Origin: Clostridiales bacterium
Lineage (GTDB): Bacteria > Bacillota > Clostridia > Lachnospirales > Lachnospiraceae
Length of the DNA: 64,000 nt
NCBI GenBank assembly: GCA_019424245.1
Contig: JAHYZV010000002.1
Coordinates: forward strand, 124,001 to 188,000
Direction: 5' to 3'
The position numbers and the translations under genes are program-made. The notes below the pieces were generated by a model. That model was not told the origin of the DNA, did not search any database, and saw only the letters and a program-made list of their open reading frames with translations. This document shows, piece by piece, positions 9,463 to 19,045 of this stretch (positions are counted from its first letter, which is position 1; every line of letters starts with the position of its first letter).

Positions 9463-10463
9463 ATATGTATCATCTCATCCTCTTCGTAATTCTTTTTTGC
9501 CACCTTACCAATAACATCATTCCATTTCATTGGTGACATTCCTATACCTGGACGCTTAGTTGTAATATTTTCTTCTGAAAACAATTCTCCTTTATTTATT
9601 TTTTTACTTGCAACAATACTTTTTCTTGCTACATCTATATTCTTTCTCTCAGATGCCGAAACAAACTTATTATAACTTCCCATGGCTTTTTCAACATTTC
9701 TGATAGATATTACTAATTTTCTTAATTCATCCGGCTCGATACTTGCTTTATGATCAGGTCCTACCATTTTTTTATCAAGTGTAAAATGCTTTTCAATAAC
9801 CTTTGCCCCAGCGGCTACAGCTGCAATAGCTACATCGTTTCCTAATGTATGATCAGAATAACCAACTTGCTGATTAAGTATATCTTTCATAAAAATCATA
9901 GAATTAATATTTGCATCTTCATATGGTGTTGGATACTCTGTATTGCATTGCAAAACAACTATATTCTTTGTTCCATTATCCATAAGTATTTTTATTGCAT
10001 CACTTACTTCTTCAATAGTACTCATTCCTGTCGATAATATAATTGGTAACATAGTTTTTCCTGCTGCTACCAATAATGGATAATTTGTTATCTCTCCAGA
10101 TGGAATTTTTATTGTTTTAACTCCTATTTTGAATAAAAACATCAAACTTTCTACATCAAACGGAGTCGATATAAAATCAATATTTTTTTTATCACAATAT
10201 TTTTTTAATTCAATAAAATTTTCATGAGACAATTGCAATGATTTTAACATATCCAATTGAGTTTCCTTACATCCTGTATTTTCCACTTGATATTCAGCCT
10301 TTCGAGCATTTCTACATACAAGTTTTTCAGAATTAAATGTTTGAAATTTTATAGCATCAACACCAGCAGATACTGCTACATCAACCATTTCTTTTGCAAT
10401 TTGTATATTTCCATTATGATTTACTCCTGCCTCTGCAATTATATAAACTCTATCTTTATTCAT
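9459..10463 (-). CDS. legI: Nonulosonic acid synthase (NeuB/LegI)
   Basis: A 334-residue full-length NeuB-family enzyme that condenses phosphoenolpyruvate with a ManNAc-type six-carbon sugar to give a nine-carbon sialic-like acid. Signatures: IIAEAGVNHNGN at the N-terminus, IKFQTF, KIPSGEI, LSTGMS, GYSDHT and IEKHFTLDK with GPDH, which hold the metal and the phosphoenolpyruvate. Residues from about 275 form the SAF (antifreeze-like) domain that completes the dimer active site (ARKSIVA, ITTKRPGIGMSP). Legionaminate versus neuraminate specificity is inferred from neighbours only. Confidence 0.9.
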   Translation of the reverse strand: MNKDRVYIIAEAGVNHNGNIQIAKEMVDVAVSAGVDAIKFQTFNSEKLVCRNARKAEYQVENTGCKETQLDMLKSLQLSHENFIELKKYCDKKNIDFISTPFDVESLMFLFKIGVKTIKIPSGEITNYPLLVAAGKTMLPIILSTGMSTIEEVSDAIKILMDNGTKNIVVLQCNTEYPTPYEDANINSMIFMKDILNQQVGYSDHTLGNDVAIAAVAAGAKVIEKHFTLDKKMVGPDHKASIEPDELRKLVISIRNVEKAMGSYNKFVSASERKNIDVARKSIVASKKINKGELFSEENITTKRPGIGMSPMKWNDVIGKVAKKNYEEDEMIHI

Positions 10464-10479
10464 GACTCATTCCACTCTT

Positions 10480-11049
10480 TCATCTAACAACAGACCCTGC
10501 TGGTATAATTTTTTTATCTTCAACTGTTCTGCACTGTATTATTGTCGCATTTGCTCCTATCAGTACGCTCTTTCCTATATTAACTTCTCCACACAAAACA
10601 GCTCCAACTGCAATATGTGAATAATCATTTACTATACAATCATGTTCAACTACCGATTTTGTATTAATTATACACAACTTCCCTATATGTGAATTAGTGT
10701 TTATAACTACATTTTTACCTATAAATGTCCCCTCTTCAATAACTGAATCCTTTGAAACAATTGCACTTGGATCTATAATTACAGGAAATTTATATCCTAT
10801 TTTTTTCATTTTCTTATATATTTTTTCTCTTACATCTGTATGACCTAAATACCCTATTCCTATAACTATATTTTGAATACCTGATGAAAGCAATTTATCT
10901 AGCACTATATCATTACCAAGATATTTATACTCATTATTTTTATCATCCGTATCCGTATATCCTACAATTTCATATTTTCCTTGTCTTATTATACTGTCCG
11001 CAACACTTCTTGCATGTCCTCCGAAACCCACAATTACTATTTTTTCCAT
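10480..11049 (-). CDS. legH: PglD/NeuD-type sugar acetyltransferase
   Basis: A 189-residue protein with an N-terminal Rossmann part (VIVGFGGHARSVAD) and a C-terminal left-handed beta-helix of hexapeptide repeats (SVIEEGTFIGKN, VNIGKSVLIGANA). The catalytic histidine of the PglD family is visible in VVEHDC. It should transfer acetyl from acetyl-CoA to the 4-amino group made by the adjacent aminotransferase. Lying 2 nt from legC and 16 nt from legI, it fits LegH. O-acetylation of the finished acid (NeuD-like) is the alternative. Confidence 0.75.
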   Translation of the reverse strand: MEKIVIVGFGGHARSVADSIIRQGKYEIVGYTDTDDKNNEYKYLGNDIVLDKLLSSGIQNIVIGIGYLGHTDVREKIYKKMKKIGYKFPVIIDPSAIVSKDSVIEEGTFIGKNVVINTNSHIGKLCIINTKSVVEHDCIVNDYSHIAVGAVLCGEVNIGKSVLIGANATIIQCRTVEDKKIIPAGSVVR

Positions 11050-11051
11050 TT

Positions 11052-12233
11052 TTATTCCTTTAAATGTTTAACAATAACTTCTTTAACTGCTTCTGATACA
11101 TAATTGATTTCTTCTTTAGTAATTGATGTACTACATGGTATATTTATTATCCTATTTTCAAACCACTCTGCTTTATTAATTTTATAATTTATATCATCTT
11201 TATATGGTATCTGTCTATGATTCAATCCCCAGATTGGTCTTGTTTGAACATTTTCGTCATTTAATTCATTTATAACCTCTCTAATTCCACAATTTAAAAC
11301 TTCTATATCAACATATAATGAATAAAACCATGTATTTGAAACAATGTCATCTCTAAAATCAACTATATGTGCAAAATTAAAGTCATTGAAGTTATTCTTA
11401 TATAACTTATAATTATTTTGTTTCCTAAAAATAAATTCATCTATTTCTTCCAATTGTGCAACACCAATTGCAGCCTGTACATTAGTCATTCTGTAATTAT
11501 AACCTATTTCATTATGTTTATAAAATAAGGCATCATCTTTTGCTTGTGTCGACAAATACTTGATATGTTTTGCAGTCTCAACAGATTTTGTTACTAATGC
11601 ACCACCACCACCAGTTGTAATAATTTTATTTCCATTAAAAGAATACGCTCCATAATCACCAATAGTTCCTGCATATTTTCCTTTATATTTACCACGAATA
11701 AATCTAGACCCTAATGCTTCTGTCGCATCCTCTATAACTTTTAAATTATATTTTTCAGCAACAGTTAAAATTCCATCCAAATCAGCAAGATTGCCAAATA
11801 CATGAACAACTATTATAGCTTTTATAATATTACCATTTTTTTTATACTTTAAATTTCCCTGTTCAAAATAACACTCATTTTCACAGAATGCATTCAACTT
11901 TACAGGATCCATGCATAATGTATCATCACAATCCATAAAAATTGGTTTAGCCCCAACATACTTTACAGGATTAATTGCTGCAATAAATGTTAACGTTGGA
12001 ACAATTACCATATCACTAATTCCAATTCCTGCATCAATCAATGCTAAATGAATTGCTGATGTTCCACTTTGACAAGCAACCACCTTACCATTAACATAAT
12101 TACTTAAATCACTCTCAAATTTTTCAACAAATTTTCCTCCTGTTGATACCCAACCTTGTTCAACAGCTTCATCTACATATTTTCTTTCATTTCCTTCAAA
12201 ATTTGGAATTGATAATGGAATAAAATTTCTCAT
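11052..12233 (-). CDS. legC: PLP aminotransferase, LegC type (DegT/DnrJ/EryC1)
   Basis: A 393-residue sugar aminotransferase. PLP-binding features are the SGTSAIHLAL segment, EDATEALGS (aspartate for the pyridine nitrogen) and the Schiff-base lysine in SFNGNKIITTGGGG. The opening IPNFEGNERKYV and GWVSTGG is typical of the LegC/PglE branch. It would aminate the 4-keto-6-deoxy sugar produced by LegB. It sits between legB (10 nt) and legH (2 nt). Confidence 0.87.
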   Translation of the reverse strand: MRNFIPLSIPNFEGNERKYVDEAVEQGWVSTGGKFVEKFESDLSNYVNGKVVACQSGTSAIHLALIDAGIGISDMVIVPTLTFIAAINPVKYVGAKPIFMDCDDTLCMDPVKLNAFCENECYFEQGNLKYKKNGNIIKAIIVVHVFGNLADLDGILTVAEKYNLKVIEDATEALGSRFIRGKYKGKYAGTIGDYGAYSFNGNKIITTGGGGALVTKSVETAKHIKYLSTQAKDDALFYKHNEIGYNYRMTNVQAAIGVAQLEEIDEFIFRKQNNYKLYKNNFNDFNFAHIVDFRDDIVSNTWFYSLYVDIEVLNCGIREVINELNDENVQTRPIWGLNHRQIPYKDDINYKINKAEWFENRIINIPCSTSITKEEINYVSEAVKEVIVKHLKE

Positions 12234-12243
12234 TTAGTCTCCT

Positions 12244-13452
12244 CTACATTTTCTCATCCAATGATTTTCCTTTTTCTATATGCACAAATTCAGGCAGATA
12301 ACCTTTTATTATCTTTACAATATCATTTTTTGTCACATTTTCATTTAAAAATGCATTATTAAATGTTTCAAACAATTTTTGCACTTTTTCTATTGAAACT
12401 TTTTGTTTATCAATAATAACACCTAACCCATTAAATCTTGTCTCATCTGTTTTCTCTGAATCTATATAAAACTCCTCATATTCTTTCTCTCCTGAAGTAT
12501 TAGATTTTGAAAAATATACTGGATACTCTGTACCTCCAACCTTTAATTCCAATGACTTTTTAATTGCTTGTCTTTCACTTTCACATTCATATACAGTATA
12601 TCCATTTGAAACAATCAAATCTCTTGCAATTTGATCAAAAGACATCATCGTTTTTTCTTTTAATTTTGGATAAAATATTTCTCTATTTTTCCCTAAAATA
12701 CTTGCAAGCATACATATTTGTCCACTTTCTTCTGGGGATACAAAATATCTCAAAACATCTGATGGTGCAGATAATGGCTGTTTCTTTTTCATTCTATAAA
12801 GAAAACCATCTGGAAGCGAGCCATTTGAAAATGCAACATTAGCAAATCTTGCAGTCTTTACAGGAAAATAGTCTGAATATGAAAAAATCAAATCTTCCAT
12901 TAACCTTTTACTGGCTCCCATTATATTAACAGGATTAGCTGCCTTATCTGTAGAAACACAAAAATAAATATCCGGTGGGAATATTTTCAATATATCCAAT
13001 AATTTTTTTGCATTTAATAAATTATTTCTTATAATCGCTTCTACAGATATAATGTCTTTCTCACTTCTAACATGTTTATGGGCAGAAAAATTAGCAACAA
13101 TATCATATTTTCCGTGATTAATAAACATTTTCTTAAACATTGACGAGGCATAATCCATTGCATATGTAATATATAAATCCGGTACTACTATATTGCTTGA
13201 ACTCCTCAAGTCTCTTGTTAACTCTGCAAGCCCATTTTCATTAATATCTACTACCGTAAGCGATTTAGGACTGTATCTTAATACTGATTTAATATATTGA
13301 CTTCCTATACTTCCAGCTCCACCAATAACCAAAATGCTTTTCTTATGTATATTATTATATATTTCATATTCATTTGATTCTATATCAGATAGAAACATAC
13401 TATTTCTTCTTTTAGTAACATATTTACTAATAAACTCATTTAATTCAATCAT
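12244..13452 (-). CDS. legB: NDP-HexNAc 4,6-dehydratase, LegB/FlaA1 type
   Basis: Polysacc_synt_2 family short-chain dehydrogenase. NAD binding is by VIGGAGSIGSQ, and the catalytic region STDKAANPVNIMGASK has methionine in the usual tyrosine place, as in FlaA1, WbpM and PglF. Later blocks TARFANVAFSNGS and RYFVSPEE are standard. It makes the 4-keto-6-deoxy intermediate for LegC. Start set at 13452 because GAGG lies 6 nt before that ATG; the earlier ATG at 13464 overlaps this site. The C-terminal third (from about 275) is longer than in minimal members. Confidence 0.85.
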   Translation of the reverse strand: MIELNEFISKYVTKRRNSMFLSDIESNEYEIYNNIHKKSILVIGGAGSIGSQYIKSVLRYSPKSLTVVDINENGLAELTRDLRSSSNIVVPDLYITYAMDYASSMFKKMFINHGKYDIVANFSAHKHVRSEKDIISVEAIIRNNLLNAKKLLDILKIFPPDIYFCVSTDKAANPVNIMGASKRLMEDLIFSYSDYFPVKTARFANVAFSNGSLPDGFLYRMKKKQPLSAPSDVLRYFVSPEESGQICMLASILGKNREIFYPKLKEKTMMSFDQIARDLIVSNGYTVYECESERQAIKKSLELKVGGTEYPVYFSKSNTSGEKEYEEFYIDSEKTDETRFNGLGVIIDKQKVSIEKVQKLFETFNNAFLNENVTKNDIVKIIKGYLPEFVHIEKGKSLDEKM

Positions 13453-13468
13453 GTCGAACCTCATATTA

Positions 13469-14512
13469 TCATAATCCTAATTTATTTTTCATATTATCCA
13501 TCTCATTAAATTGCCCCATATCAAGCCATGCATCTTCTGAAACAGGAAATACACCTATCCTATTTCCTAATGTCTTGCATCTTTCAATCAAACCAGGCAT
13601 ATCTATGCTCTCATTATCTTCAATATTATCTAATATATCTGGCTCAACAATATATACCCCTGTATTAATCAAATAAGATAGCTTTGGTTTTTCTTCCATT
13701 GAGATCATATTTCCAGCCTCATCAGTCTCTACAACTCCATACGGAATAGTAATCCCCTTCATTGAACATATCATAGTAATTTTGTTTTTATTCTTTTTAT
13801 GAATTTTATATGCTGATTCAATGTCTTCATTAATAATAATATCACAATTTGTTAAAAAAAATGTAGATTTGACCTTTCCTTTTAAATATCTCAATCCACC
13901 AGCTGTACCTAAAAATTTTTCTTCTGTAATATATTCTAAATCATAGTTCTTTTTTACATCACTAAAATATGCCTTAATAAGACTTTCTTTATATTTTAGA
14001 ATCATAATTACTTTATTACACCCAAATCTTTCAAACGAGAATATTATTCTTTCAGTTATTGTTACATCCCCTATTGGCATTAGGGGTTTAGGCAATATTT
14101 TTGTATATGGATATAATCTAGTTCCTTTTCCTCCTGCCATAATAACTAACGGAACCTCTTGAAGTATTCCACTTATTTGAGCAGTATTTATATTTTTTTC
14201 ATAATCAACAACATCTATTAGATGCCCACAACTGTCAACTATTGGATATAAAATTCTTTTAACTAAAGCCCTCTCTCTTTCGACATCTTCATATGAAGTA
14301 AATACATGAGGATTAGGATTCATTGCAACAATTATTTTTTCATCTAATGCACCACCTCTGAGAAAATATCTTCTCATATCTCCATTAGAAAAGATTCCAA
14401 CAACCTCATTAAACTGATTAATTATAATAACAGCCTTAATTACTTCCTTATTCATTTTTTCAATTGTTTCTTTTACAGTAAAATTATCCCTAACTACATA
14501 TGTTTCTACCAT
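13469..14512 (-). CDS. ptmE: CBS-domain sugar-phosphate nucleotidyltransferase (PtmE-like)
   Basis: Residues 1-115 are a CBS pair (VVRDNFTVKETIEKMN, VVGIFSNGDMRRYF, LYPIVDSCGHLIDVV). Residues about 118-347 are a nucleotidyltransferase with MAGGKGTRLYPYTK, the NTP-binding loop, PKPLMPIG and TNCDIII. This architecture is that of Campylobacter PtmE, which makes GDP-glucosamine at the entry of the GDP-based legionaminic acid route. The position one nucleotide after the preceding gene and just before legB supports that role. Nucleotide specificity is not visible. Confidence 0.78.
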   Translation of the reverse strand: MVETYVVRDNFTVKETIEKMNKEVIKAVIIINQFNEVVGIFSNGDMRRYFLRGGALDEKIIVAMNPNPHVFTSYEDVERERALVKRILYPIVDSCGHLIDVVDYEKNINTAQISGILQEVPLVIMAGGKGTRLYPYTKILPKPLMPIGDVTITERIIFSFERFGCNKVIMILKYKESLIKAYFSDVKKNYDLEYITEEKFLGTAGGLRYLKGKVKSTFFLTNCDIIINEDIESAYKIHKKNKNKITMICSMKGITIPYGVVETDEAGNMISMEEKPKLSYLINTGVYIVEPDILDNIEDNESIDMPGLIERCKTLGNRIGVFPVSEDAWLDMGQFNEMDNMKNKLGL

Positions 14513-14513
14513 A

Positions 14514-15428
14514 TTATTTCTTCTCCATTCCCATTGACACTCTCATAACATTTAAAGAATTATTAATATTATTTGTATTTTCTCCCAACATAACATTTTC
14601 AATAAAATATTTAATTTCTTTAATATATTTGTCATTCGGCTTTTCATCATATTTTTCGATTATCGTGGAGTTTTTTAATATTGTTCCATTTAAAATATCA
14701 AATTTCCAATTATTTTGATTACTGATTACATCCATTAACCTTACTGGTTGTCTCCCAACATAATCTAAATGTAATTCAAGCAATTTATCTTTATACGCAG
14801 CTATATATACTGCTATATCTTCACTATCAATTTCTAAATCAGAATATTGTCCATTTAAACAAAATACTTTATCTGGAAATCCAAATAAATATGTGAGATA
14901 ATCCCACTCATGAATTAAGTCTATACACACTCCCCCACCTTCTGATTTATGTGCACTATATATAGTTCTATAATCAACATTCTTTCTCCAATCTGGCAAA
15001 TAAGAAGAACATATAGATCTTATACTTATAATTTTTTCTTTTTGCAAAATTGTTTTAGCTTTTTGAATAATTTGAGTATATCTTAATGGGCATGCAACAT
15101 ATATATTTTTTTTTTCATTAAACATGGATAAATCATAATCAAGCTTATCAAATACTGGTTTTTCGACAAAAAAATTCTTTGAATATTTATACAATTCTTT
15201 TAATGTACTATAATGCATATAAGTCGGATTTGTAATAAAAATAGCATCATACTCCTCACAAACTTCTCTTGTTGAATACATAATTTTTTTTACTATAGAT
15301 GAAATCTCCTCATCTAAATGCTTTGTCGTATTCCTAATAATGTGAATTTCAACATCGCTGAATAATTGATATAAATTTCTTATGTGTCGTTTTCCTATTG
15401 AACCTGTACCTACAAAACATACTTTCAT
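14514..15428 (-). CDS. Gfo/Idh/MocA-family oxidoreductase
   Basis: A 304-residue NAD(P)-dependent sugar oxidoreductase. The dinucleotide loop is FVGTGSIGKRH at the start, and the active-site EKP motif is intact (FVEKPVFD). It lies one nucleotide from the PtmE-like gene and one nucleotide from a second member of the family, suggesting the two act together. Likely role: oxidation or reduction of an early sugar or an NDP-sugar in this pathway. Not a PtmA homologue by fold, so an exact step is not assigned. Confidence 0.8.
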   Translation of the reverse strand: MKVCFVGTGSIGKRHIRNLYQLFSDVEIHIIRNTTKHLDEEISSIVKKIMYSTREVCEEYDAIFITNPTYMHYSTLKELYKYSKNFFVEKPVFDKLDYDLSMFNEKKNIYVACPLRYTQIIQKAKTILQKEKIISIRSICSSYLPDWRKNVDYRTIYSAHKSEGGGVCIDLIHEWDYLTYLFGFPDKVFCLNGQYSDLEIDSEDIAVYIAAYKDKLLELHLDYVGRQPVRLMDVISNQNNWKFDILNGTILKNSTIIEKYDEKPNDKYIKEIKYFIENVMLGENTNNINNSLNVMRVSMGMEKK

Positions 15429-15429
15429 A

Positions 15430-16398
15430 CTATTTTCCCTCTATCATATCAAGTATATTTAATATTTCTAAATCTTGCTTATAACTATATTTTATTTTTG
15501 TGTTATCTCCATTAATTAAAGCTATAAATGCTTTAATCTCATCCATATATGAATTTTCAATTATATTAGCTGCATAATTATTATCTTTGTCAATCTCTTT
15601 ATATGTAGTAATATTTAACATCTTTTTTTTCTGTATACTATAATCTTGTAACGATTGCGGTGTACCATTCCATGTTATATGCAAATCCTCATTAAAAATT
15701 TCTAAATTTCTTATTGCACATCTGGAAACTATATCAACTATTACAACGCCCTTCGAACCGTTCTCATGTGTAAAATTAATTATATAATTGTCCGGATAAT
15801 CTATTTTCAAATTTGACAAATTATCTTTTTTTATATACATATCTTTAATTTTACCGAAGCCCTGAACTATCCATGGCATCTCAATAGCTAAAATCTCACG
15901 ACATCCATTACTACGTTTATCATACACAAAAAAATCTTTATAAGATTCCCATGGATGCCAGTCTGGTAAATACTGCCCAACATGATAAATATAATTAACT
16001 CTAGCATTATCAACCTTATTAATTATCCACTGTATATCTCTTCTATACAAAAAGGTTGATGACAAAAATAATTTCTTATTATTTGAATTTATTAATTTTT
16101 CATAACCTTCTGATATTAGATTTATCTCACTAAAAATTGCAAAATCATACTCTAATAACTGACTCATAATTTTTGAATGAGATAATGGGGATGTACATAT
16201 TAATGCACCATCAAATTTATAACTTGAAACAGCATCTATTACAGTATCAAATACTTTTATGCCATATTCAACTTTTGCTTTTTCTCTTCTCTCCTTATTA
16301 TTGTCTATTCCAAATATTTCATAATTATCATTTATTTTTTTTAATAAACGAATTCGCCTTTTTCCCATTGAACCTAAGCCAATAACTAAAAACCTCAT
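15430..16398 (-). CDS. Gfo/Idh/MocA-like protein lacking the EKP lysine
   Basis: A 322-residue relative of the neighbouring oxidoreductase, with the N-terminal loop VIGLGSMGKRR and the CTSPLSH segment. Where the family has EKP this protein reads SEINL, so the catalytic lysine is missing. It may bind nucleotide or sugar without catalysis, or be a partner subunit of the intact paralogue encoded next to it. The tight spacing on both sides shows it is part of the same operon. Confidence 0.72.
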   Translation of the reverse strand: MRFLVIGLGSMGKRRIRLLKKINDNYEIFGIDNNKERREKAKVEYGIKVFDTVIDAVSSYKFDGALICTSPLSHSKIMSQLLEYDFAIFSEINLISEGYEKLINSNNKKLFLSSTFLYRRDIQWIINKVDNARVNYIYHVGQYLPDWHPWESYKDFFVYDKRSNGCREILAIEMPWIVQGFGKIKDMYIKKDNLSNLKIDYPDNYIINFTHENGSKGVVIVDIVSRCAIRNLEIFNEDLHITWNGTPQSLQDYSIQKKKMLNITTYKEIDKDNNYAANIIENSYMDEIKAFIALINGDNTKIKYSYKQDLEILNILDMIEGK

Positions 16399-16416
16399 AC
16401 ATTATCCTCTTATCTT

Positions 16417-18195
16417 TTACCAAAACATTAAACTATCATGTTCTTCTTTACTTATGAATGGCGACATATTTTCAAGTGATGGCGTTTCAAATGTTCCATC
16501 ATCTCTCATTCTAGACATAACTTTGGGAGAAACAGGATCATCTAATCTCTGTAAAATTTCAAGAAGCACATTACCTTTTTGTGAAAAAAATTCTTTAAGT
16601 CTATCATCTATTTGTCCGTTATTTTCACAAATCATATATTTAAATCCAAATGTATTAGCTACATCTTTAAATTTAGGAAAACTAACACCTGAATCAGCGG
16701 TACACCCTATGGCTATACCATTAAAAAAATTCTTGCTGGTTTGTCTTATTGCGTTATACCCATCATTTGAAAATATAACAAGCTTAACTGGTAAATTATA
16801 ATGCTTAATTGTCTGTAATTCTTGTAAATTCATCATCACACTTCCATCCCCTGTTAAGCATACAACATTTTTATTTGCTGCAATTGCCGCACCTATTGCC
16901 TCTGGTAAATCTGCTCCCATAGAACCACAATTATTATTAGCAACTATTCTTTGTAATGGCTTTTTTATACCGATTTGTAACTTAGCACTGCTAGCAGTGT
17001 TATTTCCGAGTATTGAAATATTGTCTTCTGGCTCATATTTTTCATATTCTTGCCAAAACTTGTATGAACATACTCTTTCATTTTCTAATACATCCTTGGC
17101 TGGTTCAAATGGTGAAAATCTGTTTTTTAATTTATCACAATATGAGCTCCAGATAGGATCAACATTGATTTTATAAATTACATTAAACGCTTCTTTGAAA
17201 AATGTGGACAAATCGGATTTTACATAATAATCAACTCTTACTCCTGGCTTTTTCATTTCATTTTCGTCTATATCAACAGATATAATATAAGCTCTAGGCG
17301 CAAATGTTTCCTGAACAAAACCAGTCATTTTAAATCCCAAACTACAACCTATCGACAATATGACATCCGCATTTTGAACTATATAATTTCCCGTTCTAGG
17401 TCCAATAGAACCAGATAATCCATAAAACTTTGGATACTCTGCATACATAACATCAGCTGCAATACAAGCTGAAATCACGGGAATATCCAATATTTCAGCA
17501 AATTTTCTAAAAGTATCTATGTTATGAGTATTGGCAACGCCATTGCCAACAAGTATACATGGTCTAGATGCTCTTTCAAGCTTGTTCATAATATATTCCA
17601 ATTGTTCATGCGAAGGTCCTGGTTCCTCAATTTTGTCCATATACTTATACATATCATCTTCTTCAACAATTGCACTTTGAATATCTAGTGGTATATCCAA
17701 CCATACTGGTCCTTTTCTTCCTGATGTAGCAATATCAATAGCCTTTTCCAATTCATATTTTACAGAAAGTGGATCTGTGATCATTACAGCATATTTTGTC
17801 ATATTTTGAACAGAGCCAATTATATCAAATTCCTGAACCCCCCTATATCTTAAATCCAATCCCGATTTTGGAACTGATATATCATATCTTACCTGCCCTG
17901 ATAAAACTAACATCGGAAGGCTATCCTGCCAACACCCCATAACACCTGTAAGTGTATTAGTTGCGCCTGGTCCCGATGTAACACAGACCGCAGCCATATT
18001 TCCACTTATTCTAGCATAGGCTTCCGCTGCCATTGCACTCGCCTGTTCATGATGATTAAAAACTTTATTTATATTATCATTCAATGCTAAAGCATTATCT
18101 AAATGCATCGCCCCCCCACCAACAACAGCAAAACATTGTGTAATATTATTTTCAACCAACAATTCCATTATAATATCAGCAACTCTCTTTTTCAT
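16417..18195 (-). CDS. Acetolactate synthase-like ThDP enzyme
   Basis: A full-length 592-residue three-domain thiamine diphosphate enzyme. The activating glutamate lies in FNHHEQASAMAAE (residue 50), followed by VTSGPGATNTLTG; the C-terminal domain has the metal/ThDP motif GDGSVMMN ending in FSND. It resembles acetohydroxyacid synthase, but its setting among sugar genes suggests another product. Known precedent: YerE-type enzymes add a two-carbon unit to a 4-keto sugar to make a branched sugar. That is inference here; a housekeeping acetolactate role seems unlikely because no ilv neighbours or regulatory subunit are present. Confidence 0.8.
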   Translation of the reverse strand: MKKRVADIIMELLVENNITQCFAVVGGGAMHLDNALALNDNINKVFNHHEQASAMAAEAYARISGNMAAVCVTSGPGATNTLTGVMGCWQDSLPMLVLSGQVRYDISVPKSGLDLRYRGVQEFDIIGSVQNMTKYAVMITDPLSVKYELEKAIDIATSGRKGPVWLDIPLDIQSAIVEEDDMYKYMDKIEEPGPSHEQLEYIMNKLERASRPCILVGNGVANTHNIDTFRKFAEILDIPVISACIAADVMYAEYPKFYGLSGSIGPRTGNYIVQNADVILSIGCSLGFKMTGFVQETFAPRAYIISVDIDENEMKKPGVRVDYYVKSDLSTFFKEAFNVIYKINVDPIWSSYCDKLKNRFSPFEPAKDVLENERVCSYKFWQEYEKYEPEDNISILGNNTASSAKLQIGIKKPLQRIVANNNCGSMGADLPEAIGAAIAANKNVVCLTGDGSVMMNLQELQTIKHYNLPVKLVIFSNDGYNAIRQTSKNFFNGIAIGCTADSGVSFPKFKDVANTFGFKYMICENNGQIDDRLKEFFSQKGNVLLEILQRLDDPVSPKVMSRMRDDGTFETPSLENMSPFISKEEHDSLMFW

Positions 18196-18199
18196 AAAA

Positions 18200-19045
18200 T
18201 CATTCTCCCTTCATAGCCTTTATCTGAAGTTCTATACCTTTATTTATCGGTATAAATTCAAAATTCTGCAACTCATTCAATAATCTGCTATTATCTCCTG
18301 TATATTCTCTATTCATTCCCTCTTTTAAAATCTTAATATCAACTTTTGAATCCAACTGTCTGCAAACTTCCCTTGCTATTTCTAACAATTCCACACGATG
18401 TGATGTACATACATTATACGAATTGTATTTAGGTTTATTATATATAAAGTATTCTATTATTCTAGCTAAATCTGAAACATGCATATAATCAAATATACAA
18501 TTTTGCTTTATTGTTATTGATTCATTTTTTAAACAACAATTAATTACGTGTGTGATAAATTTAGATTCATGATCTGTTGGTCCAAAACATGCAAATATCC
18601 TTAAATTGCAATGTTTATTGCTACTATACACCATTTTATTCATTATATATTTTGCAAAACCATATGAATCATTTGGAATATTGTCAAAAACCTCACTTTC
18701 TTTTGCCAATACAATATCTCTTGATTTATCATACTCTGCTCCTGAACCAATTGTATACATATATTCATAATAATCCTTAGCATTATACAATGTCATAAAT
18801 ATTCTTAAACTATCTTCAAACATTGTTTCAACTTTGTCATGACAATTCTTAACAGGATTAGGATTAGCTGAATGTATAACTATATCAATTTTGTTATTTT
18901 TTATGTAATTTTTTACATCCTCTTCTGAAAATAAATTTAATTCTTCCCTTGTAGGAATATATAAATTACACTTATTTTTTAAATATTCTTTTATATTTCT
19001 TCCTATAAAACCTGTTCCACCTGTTAATAATACATTCTTAATCAT
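18200..19045 (-). CDS. NAD-dependent epimerase/dehydratase (extended SDR)
   Basis: A 281-residue short-chain dehydrogenase. It starts LLTGGTGFIGRN, and the catalytic tyrosine and lysine are in YGFAK. GSGAEY precedes them, and CFGPTDH and YMHVSDLA follow as in NDP-sugar epimerases and reductases. It is shorter than a 4,6-dehydratase. It overlaps the preceding GT2 gene by 8 nt and is 4 nt from the ThDP gene, so it may reduce or epimerise the ketosugar that the ThDP enzyme uses or makes. Confidence 0.82.
   Translation of the reverse strand: MIKNVLLTGGTGFIGRNIKEYLKNKCNLYIPTREELNLFSEEDVKNYIKNNKIDIVIHSANPNPVKNCHDKVETMFEDSLRIFMTLYNAKDYYEYMYTIGSGAEYDKSRDIVLAKESEVFDNIPNDSYGFAKYIMNKMVYSSNKHCNLRIFACFGPTDHESKFITHVINCCLKNESITIKQNCIFDYMHVSDLARIIEYFIYNKPKYNSYNVCTSHRVELLEIAREVCRQLDSKVDIKILKEGMNREYTGDNSRLLNELQNFEFIPINKGIELQIKAMKGE

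Noticed and set aside
13453..13464. Upstream ATG as the legB start
   Set aside because: It overlaps the GAGG that serves the ATG at 13452, and has no ribosome-binding site of its own.
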